Source of the DNA: GCA-002793235 sp965267355 | Lineage (GTDB): Bacteria; Bacteroidota; Bacteroidia; Flavobacteriales_E; Vicingaceae | DNA: 64,000 bases | Assembly: GCA_965267355.1 (NCBI GenBank) | Contig: OZ253956.1 | Location: forward strand, 1,488,001 to 1,552,000 | Reading direction: 5' to 3' | Shown: positions 53,251 to 61,247 of the stretch, one piece after another | Position numbering within the stretch: position 1 is the stretch's first letter | Layout of the letters: each line of letters begins with the position of its first letter | Program-made: the position numbers and the translations under genes | Notes under the pieces: generated by a model | The model's input: the letters and a program-made list of their open reading frames with translations, nothing else | The model's database searches: none | Told to the model about the DNA's origin: nothing

Positions 53251-53784
53251 TTAAAAAGTAACTTTTATACCAAGTCCAGGGTCTAACGACATCCACATGT
53301 GTCCTTTGGTTACCACTTCAATGTAAGGTTTTAAATCTAAACTTAATGCAAATGGAGCTTTTGGTATTTTATATTCTAAACCAACAATACCATCAACACC
53401 TAAACCAAGCGCACCTCCGTGATAGTGTTTGTGCCTTCCATAATCATAATAATAACCACCTCCATTTTGAAAAGCCAGATGACCACCAAAACCGTAGTAC
53501 CAGTTTAATCCTCTGGCATTAAATGCTGGAGCATATTTTTCTAGCAATACTGTACCGCTAAATCCATGCCCCCAAATACCTACAATACCTTCTATGGCTC
53601 TAGAGTTACTTGTAAAATGTTTAATGGTTAAGCCAGATGTTTCTCCACCTCTTAAACCTATTGCTGTATTATAACTCGAAGTGTTAATTGCTAAATTGGG
53701 CATATTGCCATTATCTTGTGCTTTACCTGCAAAAGTGAAAGCAATTAATGCAATGGCAGTTAATATTATCTCTTTTGTTTTCAT
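53251..53784 (-). CDS. Small outer-membrane-type protein with signal peptide
   Basis: A 177-residue protein with signal peptide MKTKEIILTAIALIAFTFAGKA and a Gly/aromatic-rich strand pattern: YNTAIGLRGGETSGLTIKHF, NWYYGFGGHLAFQNGGGYYYD, GVDGIVGLEYKIPKAPFAL and GLGIKVTF at the end. This resembles a small opacity-type or eight-strand barrel. It has an internal Tyr/His-rich loop (YYYDYGRHKHYHGG). It is the first gene of a two-gene unit with the metalloprotease, and its upstream region carries the conserved palindrome and TGGCAC element. Confidence 0.7.
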   Translation of the reverse strand: MKTKEIILTAIALIAFTFAGKAQDNGNMPNLAINTSSYNTAIGLRGGETSGLTIKHFTSNSRAIEGIVGIWGHGFSGTVLLEKYAPAFNARGLNWYYGFGGHLAFQNGGGYYYDYGRHKHYHGGALGLGVDGIVGLEYKIPKAPFALSLDLKPYIEVVTKGHMWMSLDPGLGIKVTF

Positions 53785-53818
53785 AATGTAAAGTTTTTTG
53801 GTTTCTCACAAACTACTA

Positions 53819-53834
53819 TTCTAATGCTGTGCCA
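53819..53834 (-). promoter_or_regulatory. Putative sigma-54-like promoter element (site 1)
   Basis: On the minus strand this reads TGGCACAGCATTAGAA. The -24 half matches the sigma-54 consensus TGGCAC exactly; the -12 half is TAGAA rather than TTGCA. It ends 35 nt before the ATG at 53784. A sequence identical at 15 of 16 positions occurs at the same relative place before the receiver gene at 56626. Confidence 0.5.
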
Positions 53835-53888
53835 TAAAACACAATATATTGATTATAAAAGCTTTAAGGTTGTTTTTATTTATATTGA

Positions 53889-53923
53889 TTTTAGATATGA
53901 AAAAGTAGTTTTCAAAATGAAAA
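53889..53923 (-). promoter_or_regulatory. Putative activator-binding palindromes (site 1)
   Basis: TTTTCAAAATGAAAA at 53909-53923 is a TTTTCA-N3-TGAAAA dyad. A 12/15 copy, TTTTAGATATGAAAA, lies exactly 20 bp closer to the promoter (53889-53903). Both sit 55-90 bp upstream of the TGGCAC element, as expected for binding sites of an enhancer-binding protein. The protein bound is inferred, not shown. Confidence 0.5.
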
Positions 53924-53926
53924 TGA

Positions 53927-54313
53927 TTATTGCTTTTGGCAATGTATTCCCCAAATCCATATTGCAGATTGATTTTTAGTAATATTAACCTGTCGCTTGT
54001 TTAATATTTTTACTTTTTTAGGAGAATTGTTTTGCTTAAACAATGCTTCTACATCAGGTTTTCTCCAACCTTTAAAAGTTAATTGATACTGATTGTTTTT
54101 AACTTCCCATTTACCTTTTAGTTGGTGTTTTTTATTACCATCAATAGGTTTAAAATGGATGACGAATTTTCCAGAGCTTTTTAACTCCATGGTAATTAAA
54201 GCCATATCATTTGCTCCAGAAATGTATTTTACTACTGTGCCGTTATCAGCAAAAATATTGCTACTTATTAAACAAAAGGTAACAAGTAATAGCTGTATTA
54301 TTTTATTCTTCAT
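53927..54313 (-). CDS. Exported hypothetical protein
   Basis: A 128-residue protein with a signal peptide (about residues 1-22, ending SSNIFA) and a small all-beta body: NGTVVKYISGANDMALITMEL, GKFVIHFKPIDG, KHQLKGKWEVKNNQYQLTFKGW. I do not recognise the family; the pattern recalls lipocalin-like or DUF-type periplasmic proteins that report residual binding domains. Its last residues carry a lone Cys (GIHCQKQ). It follows the coiled-coil gene on the minus strand beyond a terminator, and its own stop lies next to the site-1 palindromes. Confidence 0.65.
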   Translation of the reverse strand: MKNKIIQLLLVTFCLISSNIFADNGTVVKYISGANDMALITMELKSSGKFVIHFKPIDGNKKHQLKGKWEVKNNQYQLTFKGWRKPDVEALFKQNNSPKKVKILNKRQVNITKNQSAIWIWGIHCQKQ

Positions 54314-54329
54314 CTTTTTAAATATTAAA

Positions 54330-54352
54330 ACTCGGGGCTTTAAGCCCCGAGT
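54330..54352 (-). terminator. Terminator after the coiled-coil gene
   Basis: ACTCGGGGCTT-T-AAGCCCCGAGT forms an 11-bp GC-rich hairpin, followed on the minus strand by TTTTAATATTT. It lies 23 bp after the coiled-coil protein stop (54376) and closes the receiver-OmpA-coiled-coil unit. Confidence 0.8.
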
Positions 54353-54375
54353 TAAGTTTAACTAAAACGAACTAA

Positions 54376-55314
54376 CTACTTTGCCTGTGCAAGGTTTAAA
54401 TTCCATCCATCATCTGCTTCAACTACTAAGTATTTTGAGTTTTCCCAAAACAATTCAGGATCTTTAATTTTTAACCATTTTACTTTTCCGTCTTCTTCAA
54501 TCCACTCGTAGCTATCAGCATGGTGAGTGGTAATCAGTTCCGCTTTTTTATTAAATACTGGAATTGTACGAGCATCAGTTTTATCTACTTCAACAAACTC
54601 AGTTTTGTTAAAATTATCTTTCAATGTTTTTGTTTTACCGAGTCCAATTAATCCGCCTTCTTTTTCTACAATTTCAGCTTCTTTCAATTCTTGAAATGAT
54701 CCTACAACATAATATGCAGTATTCAGCTCTTTCTCTTTTTTGGCAATCACTTCATCTTTTTCTTTTAGCTGAATTGCCTTATGATCATTATCAAAACTAA
54801 GTTCTACATTTTCGTTATTTACTATTTCAAGGTTTTCAGCTAGCAAAGCATTAGTTTGTTCTAATTGATATGCTTTGGTTTTATACTCTGCCAATCTACC
54901 TTCTAAACCTTTAACTTTAGATTTATAGTTTTTAATTTGACCATCTTTGGTGCCAACTTCAAAAGCTAAATCATCAATTATTTTATTGTTTTCAGCTATT
55001 AATTCTTCAATTAATTCAATTTCTCGCTGAATTCTTTCTTCTTGAGATTTAGTGTTGTCAGCATCATCTTCAAAACTTAGCTGTAGTTGCCCTTCATGAC
55101 TGGTTATTTGAGCCAGATTTTGTTCTATTTTTTGAAACGACTCTTTTACATGTTGTTCCATGTTAGATTTTTCAAGTCCATATTGTTCTTGTAATGCTAA
55201 CTTTTGGTTGTATTGGTCGAAAGCAATATACCCAGTAGCGAGCAATAAAAAGCAGAATGTTGCAAGTAGCGTATAAGTTGCTTTTTTGTTGTTTTTATTT
55301 TCTTGTGTTTTCAT
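54376..55314 (-). CDS. Membrane-anchored coiled-coil protein
   Basis: A 312-residue protein with a short basic N-terminus, one transmembrane helix (about residues 14-30, YTLLATFCFLLLATGYIAF) and a long coiled coil (about 35-200) with heptads such as EERIQREIELIEELIAENNK and YKSKVKGLEGRLAEYKTKAY. A C-terminal globular part follows, with SFQELKEAEIVEKEGGLIGLGKTKTL and EWIEEDGKVKWLKI. Unusually for this genome it has a strong Shine-Dalgarno AGGAGG at 55323-55328, 8 nt before the ATG. It follows the OmpA-like lipoprotein gene. It may span the periplasm; function is unknown. Confidence 0.75.
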   Translation of the reverse strand: MKTQENKNNKKATYTLLATFCFLLLATGYIAFDQYNQKLALQEQYGLEKSNMEQHVKESFQKIEQNLAQITSHEGQLQLSFEDDADNTKSQEERIQREIELIEELIAENNKIIDDLAFEVGTKDGQIKNYKSKVKGLEGRLAEYKTKAYQLEQTNALLAENLEIVNNENVELSFDNDHKAIQLKEKDEVIAKKEKELNTAYYVVGSFQELKEAEIVEKEGGLIGLGKTKTLKDNFNKTEFVEVDKTDARTIPVFNKKAELITTHHADSYEWIEEDGKVKWLKIKDPELFWENSKYLVVEADDGWNLNLAQAK

Positions 55315-55356
55315 GATTTAATCCTCCTATTTTAATTTAACTTTTTTAGTTTTTAT

Positions 55357-56145
55357 TTATTTAGTTGAAATTGCTAATTCTTCTTCTTCAGTAAGTTTCC
55401 ATAGTTTATCCAATTTTGGAGATAAAACTATTTCTGTTCTTCTGTTTAATTGTTTGCCTTCAGCATTTTCGTTGCTTGCTATAGGCTTGTATTCTCCTCT
55501 ACCGCTGGCAATAATTCTTTTTTCAGAAACACCTTTGTCTATCATAATTCTGGTAACACTTGTTGCTCTGTGTACACTCAAATCCCAGTTATCTTCATAA
55601 TTAGAAGTTTTGATAGGTACATTATCAGTGTGTCCTTCAATCATTATTTCTAAATCACTGTTAGAAAGTACTGCGGCAAGCATTCCAATGGCTTCTTCAC
55701 CACGTTTGTTTACTTTATCACTGCCTGATTCAAAAAGTAATTTATCGCTCATTGATACATACAGTTTACCCTCTCTAACTTCAACCGAAAGCTCATCAGG
55801 AGTAAAGCATTTTAATGCACTACATACTTCTTGATGTAAGGCTTTGACTGCTGCTTTTTGTTCAGCTATTAAATTTTCCAATTCCTGTAATCTTTTTTCA
55901 CGATCTTGCAGGCTTTGTTCTTTAATAGCTAATTCAGCTTCCTTTTGTTGTAACTTTTCAGAAGTAGTTGATTTTAGGTTTTCTAACTCATTGGTTAGCC
56001 CTAATTTTTCCATTTGTAAATCGTTTACTTCTTTTCGTAATTCTTTTCTGTCTTCAAGCGATGCTTGATACTTTTTATTACTCACACAGCTAGTCATAAA
56101 TAAAGCGGAGAGTAATATCATTGATGTAATTTTTAGTGTTTTCAT
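55357..56145 (-). CDS. OmpA-like peptidoglycan-associated lipoprotein with coiled coil
   Basis: A protein of about 262 residues. It has a lipoprotein signal MKTLKITSMILLSALFMTSC, a coiled-coil stalk (about residues 28-105) and a C-terminal OmpA domain with LEIMIEGHTDNVPIKTSNYEDNWDLSVHRATSV and RIIASGRGEYKPIASNENAEGKQLNRRTEI, the peptidoglycan-binding signature. The ATG at 56145 is chosen because it gives the lipobox; longer upstream frames run into the receiver gene. The first nine residues are identical to those of the DUF4382 lipoprotein at 62576. It lies 37 bp behind the receiver gene. Confidence 0.88.
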   Translation of the reverse strand: MKTLKITSMILLSALFMTSCVSNKKYQASLEDRKELRKEVNDLQMEKLGLTNELENLKSTTSEKLQQKEAELAIKEQSLQDREKRLQELENLIAEQKAAVKALHQEVCSALKCFTPDELSVEVREGKLYVSMSDKLLFESGSDKVNKRGEEAIGMLAAVLSNSDLEIMIEGHTDNVPIKTSNYEDNWDLSVHRATSVTRIMIDKGVSEKRIIASGRGEYKPIASNENAEGKQLNRRTEIVLSPKLDKLWKLTEEEELAISTK

Positions 56146-56182
56146 GATTGATAGTTTTTCAGTTAATAATTTTATTTGTTGA

Positions 56183-56626
56183 TTATACTTGAGCACCAGC
56201 TTGATAATTGGTGCTAATAATTTGTTGTAAAACTGAACCGACTCTGTTTTTGGTGTTGATTGTTTTATCAATATACTCATACACACCTTGTTTCATTAAT
56301 TCGCTTGTTACATATGCATTTTGTTGCGAACTAACCATTACAATCTTACAGTTTGGGCAATGCTTTTTTGCTTCTTTTACAATGTCTAAACCTGTAAGTA
56401 CATCGGTTTCTTCTTTGTTAATTAGGTGGTAATCCAATACCATTATATCGGTATCATCCTCTAATTCTTCAATACAATCGTGAGCGTTTAAATACGATTT
56501 TATTTCAAAATCAAATTGTGGATATGCTGATGAATTAAAAAGCGTATTTAAGTATTTAGTTAAGGCTTTGTTGTAATATAAATCGTCTTCTACAATTACT
56601 ATTTTGAGATGTTTTTTTGTTTTCAT
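56183..56626 (-). CDS. Single-domain response regulator (receiver 1)
   Basis: A 147-residue CheY-like receiver with no output domain. The acidic pair is in IVIVEDDLYYNKALTKYLN, the phosphoacceptor Asp in DIMVLDYHLI, Ser/Thr in IVMVSSQ and Lys in EYIDKTI. Its helix alpha-1 (YYNKALTKYL) resembles those of the NtrC activator (WYNKLLTHNL) and receiver 3 (FYNKLLAKQI), suggesting a shared phosphodonor. It heads the receiver-OmpA-coiled-coil unit. It is preceded by the TGGCAT element at 56658-56673 and palindromes at 56740-56774. Confidence 0.87.
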   Translation of the reverse strand: MKTKKHLKIVIVEDDLYYNKALTKYLNTLFNSSAYPQFDFEIKSYLNAHDCIEELEDDTDIMVLDYHLINKEETDVLTGLDIVKEAKKHCPNCKIVMVSSQQNAYVTSELMKQGVYEYIDKTINTKNRVGSVLQQIISTNYQAGAQV

Positions 56627-56657
56627 AACCTATCTTTTTCTGTTCGATAGGTCTTAT

Positions 56658-56673
56658 TTCTAATGCTATGCCA
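56658..56673 (-). promoter_or_regulatory. Putative sigma-54-like promoter element (site 2)
   Basis: On the minus strand this reads TGGCATAGCATTAGAA, differing by one base from site 1. It ends 32 nt before the receiver 1 ATG (56626). Confidence 0.5.
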
Positions 56674-56684
56674 TTAGTGGCGAA

Positions 56685-56715
56685 AACAAAAAAACCTATT
56701 GATTATCAATAGGTT
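56685..56715 (-). terminator. Terminator of the kinase-activator-receiver operon
   Basis: AACCTATTGAT-T-ATCAATAGGTT (56693-56715) forms an 11-bp stem, followed on the minus strand by eight T residues. It ends the transcript containing the hybrid kinase, the NtrC activator and receiver 2 (stop at 56779). Confidence 0.85.
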
Positions 56716-56739
56716 GTAGTTTTTTATTGAGAAGTGTGT

Positions 56740-56774
56740 TTTTCAAGATGAATTTTATTTTTTCAAAATGAAAA
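56740..56774 (-). promoter_or_regulatory. Putative activator-binding palindromes (site 2)
   Basis: TTTTCAAAATGAAAA (56760-56774) is identical to the site 1 palindrome. A 12/15 copy, TTTTCAAGATGAATT, lies 20 bp closer to the promoter (56740-56754), the same spacing as at site 1. They lie 67-101 bp upstream of the TGGCAT element. Confidence 0.5.
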
Positions 56775-56778
56775 TGAA

Positions 56779-57198
56779 TTAAGAGTGGGTTAGCAAAAAT
56801 CTATTAATGGAATTAAGTACCGAACTGTAAATATCATCTTCATTTTTATGGATGACACTATAAAAGCCCATATTTTTTAGTTCTTCTATTTTTTGCTGAT
56901 CACTCATGCCAGTTATTAATACCACAGGAATTTCGGGGTGTGTATTTTTAATTTCTTTAAAAATATCATCTCCGTTCATAGCAGTGCCATCTTCCGAAAT
57001 TTTTTCTTTTTTAGTACTGAGGTAATAGTCTAAAAGAACCATGTCAGGTGGGTTTGCATGAAATTCTTTAAGCATTTCTTCTCCTGTTAAAAAATACCAG
57101 GCATCTATCTCAGGTATAGAAGTGGCTATTTTTTTAAGAATTTCTGCTATTATTTTGCTGTCTTCTACTATGTGTATTTTATATTTAGTTGGTTCCAT
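56779..57198 (-). CDS. Single-domain response regulator (receiver 2)
   Basis: A 139-residue receiver. The acidic pair is in IHIVEDSKIIAEILKK, the phosphoacceptor Asp in DMVLLDYYLS, Thr in VVLITGMS and Lys in SVIHKNED. An insertion after the phosphorylation site (KKEKISEDGTAMNG) lengthens the beta-3/alpha-3 loop. It lacks the YNK-type alpha-1 helix of the other receivers here. It lies 23 bp after the NtrC activator gene and is probably cotranscribed with it and the hybrid kinase. It may act as a phosphate sink or protein-binding switch. Confidence 0.87.
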   Translation of the reverse strand: MEPTKYKIHIVEDSKIIAEILKKIATSIPEIDAWYFLTGEEMLKEFHANPPDMVLLDYYLSTKKEKISEDGTAMNGDDIFKEIKNTHPEIPVVLITGMSDQQKIEELKNMGFYSVIHKNEDDIYSSVLNSINRFLLTHS

Positions 57199-57221
57199 GG
57201 TTTTATAGTTTAAGTTAGTAA

Positions 57222-58580
57222 TTAGTTTTTCGCAATTTTATCTTCTTTTAACAATCGGTAAACGGTAGTTTGACCAATTCCTAATTTTTCGGCTACCAGT
57301 TTAGTGTTATCGTTACATTTTTCCATATAATGATTAACAATTCTTCTGTTATACTCTCTTAACGTAAGCTCTTCGGTTAACATGTTGGGCAAAGCATCTG
57401 ATGTGTTCAACGACAAATCTGATGCAGTAATTTCGTTTGTCGATGACATTACAACCCCTAAATCTATTACGGATTTTAACTCTCTAATGTTACCTGGCCA
57501 CTGATAACTTAATATTTTGCGTTGGGCGTCTTCGCTTATGCTTTTAGTAGGTAAATTATTTTCTTTGCAAAAAGCATCAATAAAAAATTTGGCGAGCAGT
57601 AAAACGTCTTTTCCTCTCTCTCTTAATGGCGGTAAATGAATGGGTAAACCGAATAATCGGTAATATAAATCTTCTCTAAAATTTCCCTTTTTTACTTCAT
57701 CTAATAAATTTCGGTTAGTGGCAACTATTATTCTGCATTTTAATTTTATGGTTTCATTACCACCAATTCGAGTTACTTCTTTTTCTTGTAATACTCTTAA
57801 TAGCTTTGCCTGAAAATTGATGTCCATTTCACCAATTTCATCTAAAAATAGAGTTCCACCACCAGCTTCTTCAAATTTTCCTTTTCTGCGTACTGCAGCT
57901 CCTGTAAATGCCCCACGTTCGTGACCAAACAATTCACTTTCTATTAATTCATCGGGTATGGCAGCCATATTTACCGCTACAAATGGTTTATCTTTTCTTT
58001 CTGAATTGTAGTGAATAGCTTTTGAAACTACTTCTTTGCCTGTACCTGTTTCTCCTGTAACAGTAACTGTAATGTTGGTTTCGGTAGCTTTCGCAATTAA
58101 ATCATACACTTTTCGTAAGGCTGGACTGTTGCCTATTATACTTTTCTCAAAAGCATATTTGCCTTGCACTTCTTTTTGTAAGGTTTTAATTTGTTTTTTT
58201 AGTGAGGCGTTTTTTCTAATATGATTGATGGAGTTAATTAATCGCTCTTTAATATCATTGCTTTTTACCAAATAGTCATAAGCTCCTGCTTTTAATAAAT
58301 CAACAGCAGTTTCAATGTCTTCTTGCTCAGAAATTACTATAACTTCTATTGATAAATCTATTTGCTTGATTTTTTTTAATAAATCTTCACCGTTCATGTC
58401 AGGCAACCTGTAATCTAATGTTACTACATCAGGTTTGTTTTGTAGAGCTTTTAAAATTTCCTCTCCAGTAAAAAAAGAATGTACTTCAAAATCAGGGTTA
58501 AGAGATAAATTATGGGTGAGTAACTTGTTATACCACTCATTATCTTCTACTACGTATACTACAAAGGGCTTATTTTCCAT
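57222..58580 (-). CDS. Sigma-54-dependent response regulator (NtrC family)
   Basis: A 452-residue activator. The receiver (about residues 1-120) has YVVEDNEWYNKLL, the Asp in DVVTLDYRLPDMNG and Lys in DYLVKSND. The AAA+ domain (about 145-380) has Walker A GETGTGKEVV, the sigma-54-contact loop ERGAFTGA, Walker B GGGTLFLDEIGE and ATNRNL. The C-terminal Fis-type helix-turn-helix is NTKLVAEKLGIGQTTVYRLL. GAFTGA shows it activates sigma-54 RNA polymerase. It starts 3 bp after the hybrid kinase stop. The palindromes upstream of three nearby units are its likely targets (inference). Confidence 0.95.
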   Translation of the reverse strand: MENKPFVVYVVEDNEWYNKLLTHNLSLNPDFEVHSFFTGEEILKALQNKPDVVTLDYRLPDMNGEDLLKKIKQIDLSIEVIVISEQEDIETAVDLLKAGAYDYLVKSNDIKERLINSINHIRKNASLKKQIKTLQKEVQGKYAFEKSIIGNSPALRKVYDLIAKATETNITVTVTGETGTGKEVVSKAIHYNSERKDKPFVAVNMAAIPDELIESELFGHERGAFTGAAVRRKGKFEEAGGGTLFLDEIGEMDINFQAKLLRVLQEKEVTRIGGNETIKLKCRIIVATNRNLLDEVKKGNFREDLYYRLFGLPIHLPPLRERGKDVLLLAKFFIDAFCKENNLPTKSISEDAQRKILSYQWPGNIRELKSVIDLGVVMSSTNEITASDLSLNTSDALPNMLTEELTLREYNRRIVNHYMEKCNDNTKLVAEKLGIGQTTVYRLLKEDKIAKN

Positions 58581-58583
58581 AAC

Positions 58584-61163
58584 TTATTTTGCTTTAGTTT
58601 TTATTTTTTTAAGTTCTTCTTGTACTTCAACTTTAATTATTTTAAATTCTTTTTTGGCTTGTTTTAATATCCCAGGAACATAATCTATGTTTGAACCATC
58701 TCTACAATTTTTTTCAATAGTTTTTAAATGTTGGTATAAAGTATTAGCTGATAAGTGTTTGCATGGTGATGATGCTTTATGGGCATATTCAGCAACCATA
58801 TCCCAATCATCAACTTTTATGGCATTCTCTATTTCGTTAAATGCATCTTGTGTGGTATCCATAAAAGTTTGCAGCATGTCTATATAAAATTTATCATCAT
58901 TTCCACTTAAGTTTTTTAGGTCGGTAAAGTCAATTTTTGATTCTTCATTGCTGCTTTTTTGTATTGTTTGGTTATTCGTTTCAGGATGGTTAGATAATAC
59001 TTTGCTTATTTCATATAATAACTCTTCTTCTTTAAAAGGTTTGGCTACAAAGCCATTCATTCCTGCTTTTTGATAGGCTAATCTATCTTCTTTAGTGATG
59101 GCAGCGGTTAAAGCAATTATTGGTGTAGTACTTCTATTTTGATCGGGTATCTGTCTAATTTTTTTTGATGCTTCTAATCCATTCATTTCAGGCATACGAG
59201 CATCCATTAATATTAAGTCATAATCGTTGTGTTCTATTTCAGTAAGGGCTTCTTTACCATTTTCAGCTTCGGTATAAAATGCCTGGTACTTTTTTAAGAT
59301 GGCTATTAATAATTTTCTGTTGTAGGCTTCATCATCTACAATTAGTACTTTTAAGTTTTGAGGTAGGGTAAGTTGGGTTTTATTTTCTTCTATACATTTT
59401 AAATCTTTTTGGGTTCCTATTCTATATGGAATTTCAAAAATTACTGAGGTTCCTACTTTTGGTTCACTTTTTAAATCCACTTTTCCTTTATGAAGTTTTA
59501 CCAACATTCTAACTATTGATAATCCTAACCCAGTACCACCATAATTTCGGGTAGTACTTTCTTCGGCTTGTTCAAATTCTTTAAATACTTTTTTTAAAAA
59601 TTGTTGGTTCATGCCAATACCTGTATCGATTACTTCAAACCTAAGGTGCATACTCCTATTGTTTTGCATAAAGCTGTTAACTTTAATGATAATACTTCCT
59701 TTTGGGGTAAATTTTATAGCATTACTTATTAGGTTTAATAATATTTGCCTTAAACGATAGGGATCACCAATCAAAATCAAATCATTATTGGTTTGTATTT
59801 CGCATTTAATTTCTAACTCTTTTTCTTTGGCAAGTGGTTTTGTAAAAGTTATAACATCCTCAACCACATTTTTAAGGTTAAATCCAATTTTTTCTAGTTT
59901 TAATTTTCCTGCTTGTAGTTTGGTGTAATCGAGAACATCATTTATTAGGTATAAAAGATGTTCTACTGATTTTCTTATCATGGTAAGCTGCTCCTTTTGC
60001 TCTTTATTGAGTTTAGTTTGGGCAAGTTGTTCAGTAAAACCCGAGATGGCATTCATTGGTGTTCTTATTTCATGGCTCATATTGGCCAGAAATTTTTCTT
60101 TAGTAGTAGCAAGATCTTCAGCTTTGGCTTTCGCTCTTTTTAAAGCCTTTCTGTACTTGTTGTTATTTCGTACATAGTTAATAATTACATAAGCCATAAA
60201 CATCAACAAAATACCAATGGCAATACAAAATATGGCAATTTGTTGGTTAGAGTTTTTTAAAGCAATTCTTGAATCTTTAGATTTTTGATCAATCAATAGC
60301 AGTTCAGCTGCTTCTATATCATCTAATAAAGTTTGAATTTTTTTAGTAACTTCTTTATCTACAATAATTAATTCTAATTCTTTGTCTTTAAGAATAGTTT
60401 CGATATACTTTTCTTCTTTCTTTACTTTTTGTACTTCTGTATTGATTTTAGAAAATTTTATATCTTCATTAAGATTGTCTTTGGTCAATGATGTTTTTGT
60501 ACTGTCATTTTTTTCTTCAGCAATAATTGGTTTGGATTCTTGTACTTTTCCTTTTTTCTTATTTTGTTTTTTAAATAACCATCCAAAAATACCTTTTCGT
60601 TTTTTGTTTGAAGTTTCGTTAGCTGTTGGTAATTCTTTTTGTTTATTGTTATCAGTAGTTTTTTGTTTTTTAGGTTTTGTGGCGTTAGTTTTAGTTTCGT
60701 CTTTATTAATCGCTTTATCTATTTTATTTACTACTTTATCTAAAGCAGTTTGAACACGAAATTGATCTTGAATAAGTAGTAATTCGTTTAGTATTTTAAA
60801 TTTATGGGTGATTAATGTGTCAAGAGAATCTAAACGATTAGTGTTTAAGTACATTTTATCTCCTAGGGTGTGAAACTTTGTTAAATTTTCATCTACTTGT
60901 TCCGCTTCTTCATAAAATTGATCAAGGTAAAGTGTATCTTTTGTGAGGCTAAATGATTTTGCATTGTTTTCAGCATCAATAATATCGTTCATTAATGCTT
61001 TTGAAGTAACTAAAAGCATATCAGGACGGGTATCGTCACTTAAGCTTTTAACAATAGAAGAAAACTGTTGATAAGCATATATTCCTGTAACGCTAACTAA
61101 AACAAGTATTACTAGTAGTGTTGCTATTATTTTGTATGTAAAAGAAAATTGTTTTAACATCAA
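58584..61163 (-). CDS. Hybrid sensor histidine kinase with receiver and HPt domains
   Basis: An 859-residue membrane kinase. Transmembrane helix 1 is about residues 12-30 and helix 2 about 308-330, enclosing a periplasmic helical sensor of about 275 residues. This contains a Lys-rich insert (about 150-225) with KKRKGIFGWLFKKQNKKKGK. Cytoplasmic domains are: HisKA with FLANMSHEIRTPMN (His364); an ATPase domain with LRQILLNLISNAIKF, DTGIGM and GGTGLGLSI; a receiver with LIVDDEAYNRKLL and DLILMDARMPEMNG (Asp near 651); and a C-terminal HPt domain with EYAHKASSPCKHL. The four-step phosphorelay likely feeds the NtrC activator and stand-alone receivers. Confidence 0.93.
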   Translation of the reverse strand: MMLKQFSFTYKIIATLLVILVLVSVTGIYAYQQFSSIVKSLSDDTRPDMLLVTSKALMNDIIDAENNAKSFSLTKDTLYLDQFYEEAEQVDENLTKFHTLGDKMYLNTNRLDSLDTLITHKFKILNELLLIQDQFRVQTALDKVVNKIDKAINKDETKTNATKPKKQKTTDNNKQKELPTANETSNKKRKGIFGWLFKKQNKKKGKVQESKPIIAEEKNDSTKTSLTKDNLNEDIKFSKINTEVQKVKKEEKYIETILKDKELELIIVDKEVTKKIQTLLDDIEAAELLLIDQKSKDSRIALKNSNQQIAIFCIAIGILLMFMAYVIINYVRNNNKYRKALKRAKAKAEDLATTKEKFLANMSHEIRTPMNAISGFTEQLAQTKLNKEQKEQLTMIRKSVEHLLYLINDVLDYTKLQAGKLKLEKIGFNLKNVVEDVITFTKPLAKEKELEIKCEIQTNNDLILIGDPYRLRQILLNLISNAIKFTPKGSIIIKVNSFMQNNRSMHLRFEVIDTGIGMNQQFLKKVFKEFEQAEESTTRNYGGTGLGLSIVRMLVKLHKGKVDLKSEPKVGTSVIFEIPYRIGTQKDLKCIEENKTQLTLPQNLKVLIVDDEAYNRKLLIAILKKYQAFYTEAENGKEALTEIEHNDYDLILMDARMPEMNGLEASKKIRQIPDQNRSTTPIIALTAAITKEDRLAYQKAGMNGFVAKPFKEEELLYEISKVLSNHPETNNQTIQKSSNEESKIDFTDLKNLSGNDDKFYIDMLQTFMDTTQDAFNEIENAIKVDDWDMVAEYAHKASSPCKHLSANTLYQHLKTIEKNCRDGSNIDYVPGILKQAKKEFKIIKVEVQEELKKIKTKAK

Positions 61164-61210
61164 TAATAGTTTTACATGTTTCTATCCTTAAAGGATTTTT
61201 TATTTAAAAG

Positions 61211-61218
61211 CAAACATA
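61211..61218 (-). promoter_or_regulatory. -7 promoter box of the hybrid kinase operon
   Basis: On the minus strand this reads TATGTTTG, matching TAnnTTTG, 48 nt before the ATG at 61163. It indicates housekeeping-sigma transcription of the kinase-activator-receiver operon, unlike the TGGCA-type units around it. Confidence 0.4.
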
Positions 61219-61247
61219 AATTTACTGAAAAATTCATTATTTAAGAG

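Noticed and set aside
61190..61212. Short hairpin ATCCTT-a-AAGGAT followed by T residues in the hybrid kinase leader.
   Set aside because: The stem is only 6 bp and points to the plus strand, where no gene ends; it is probably chance.
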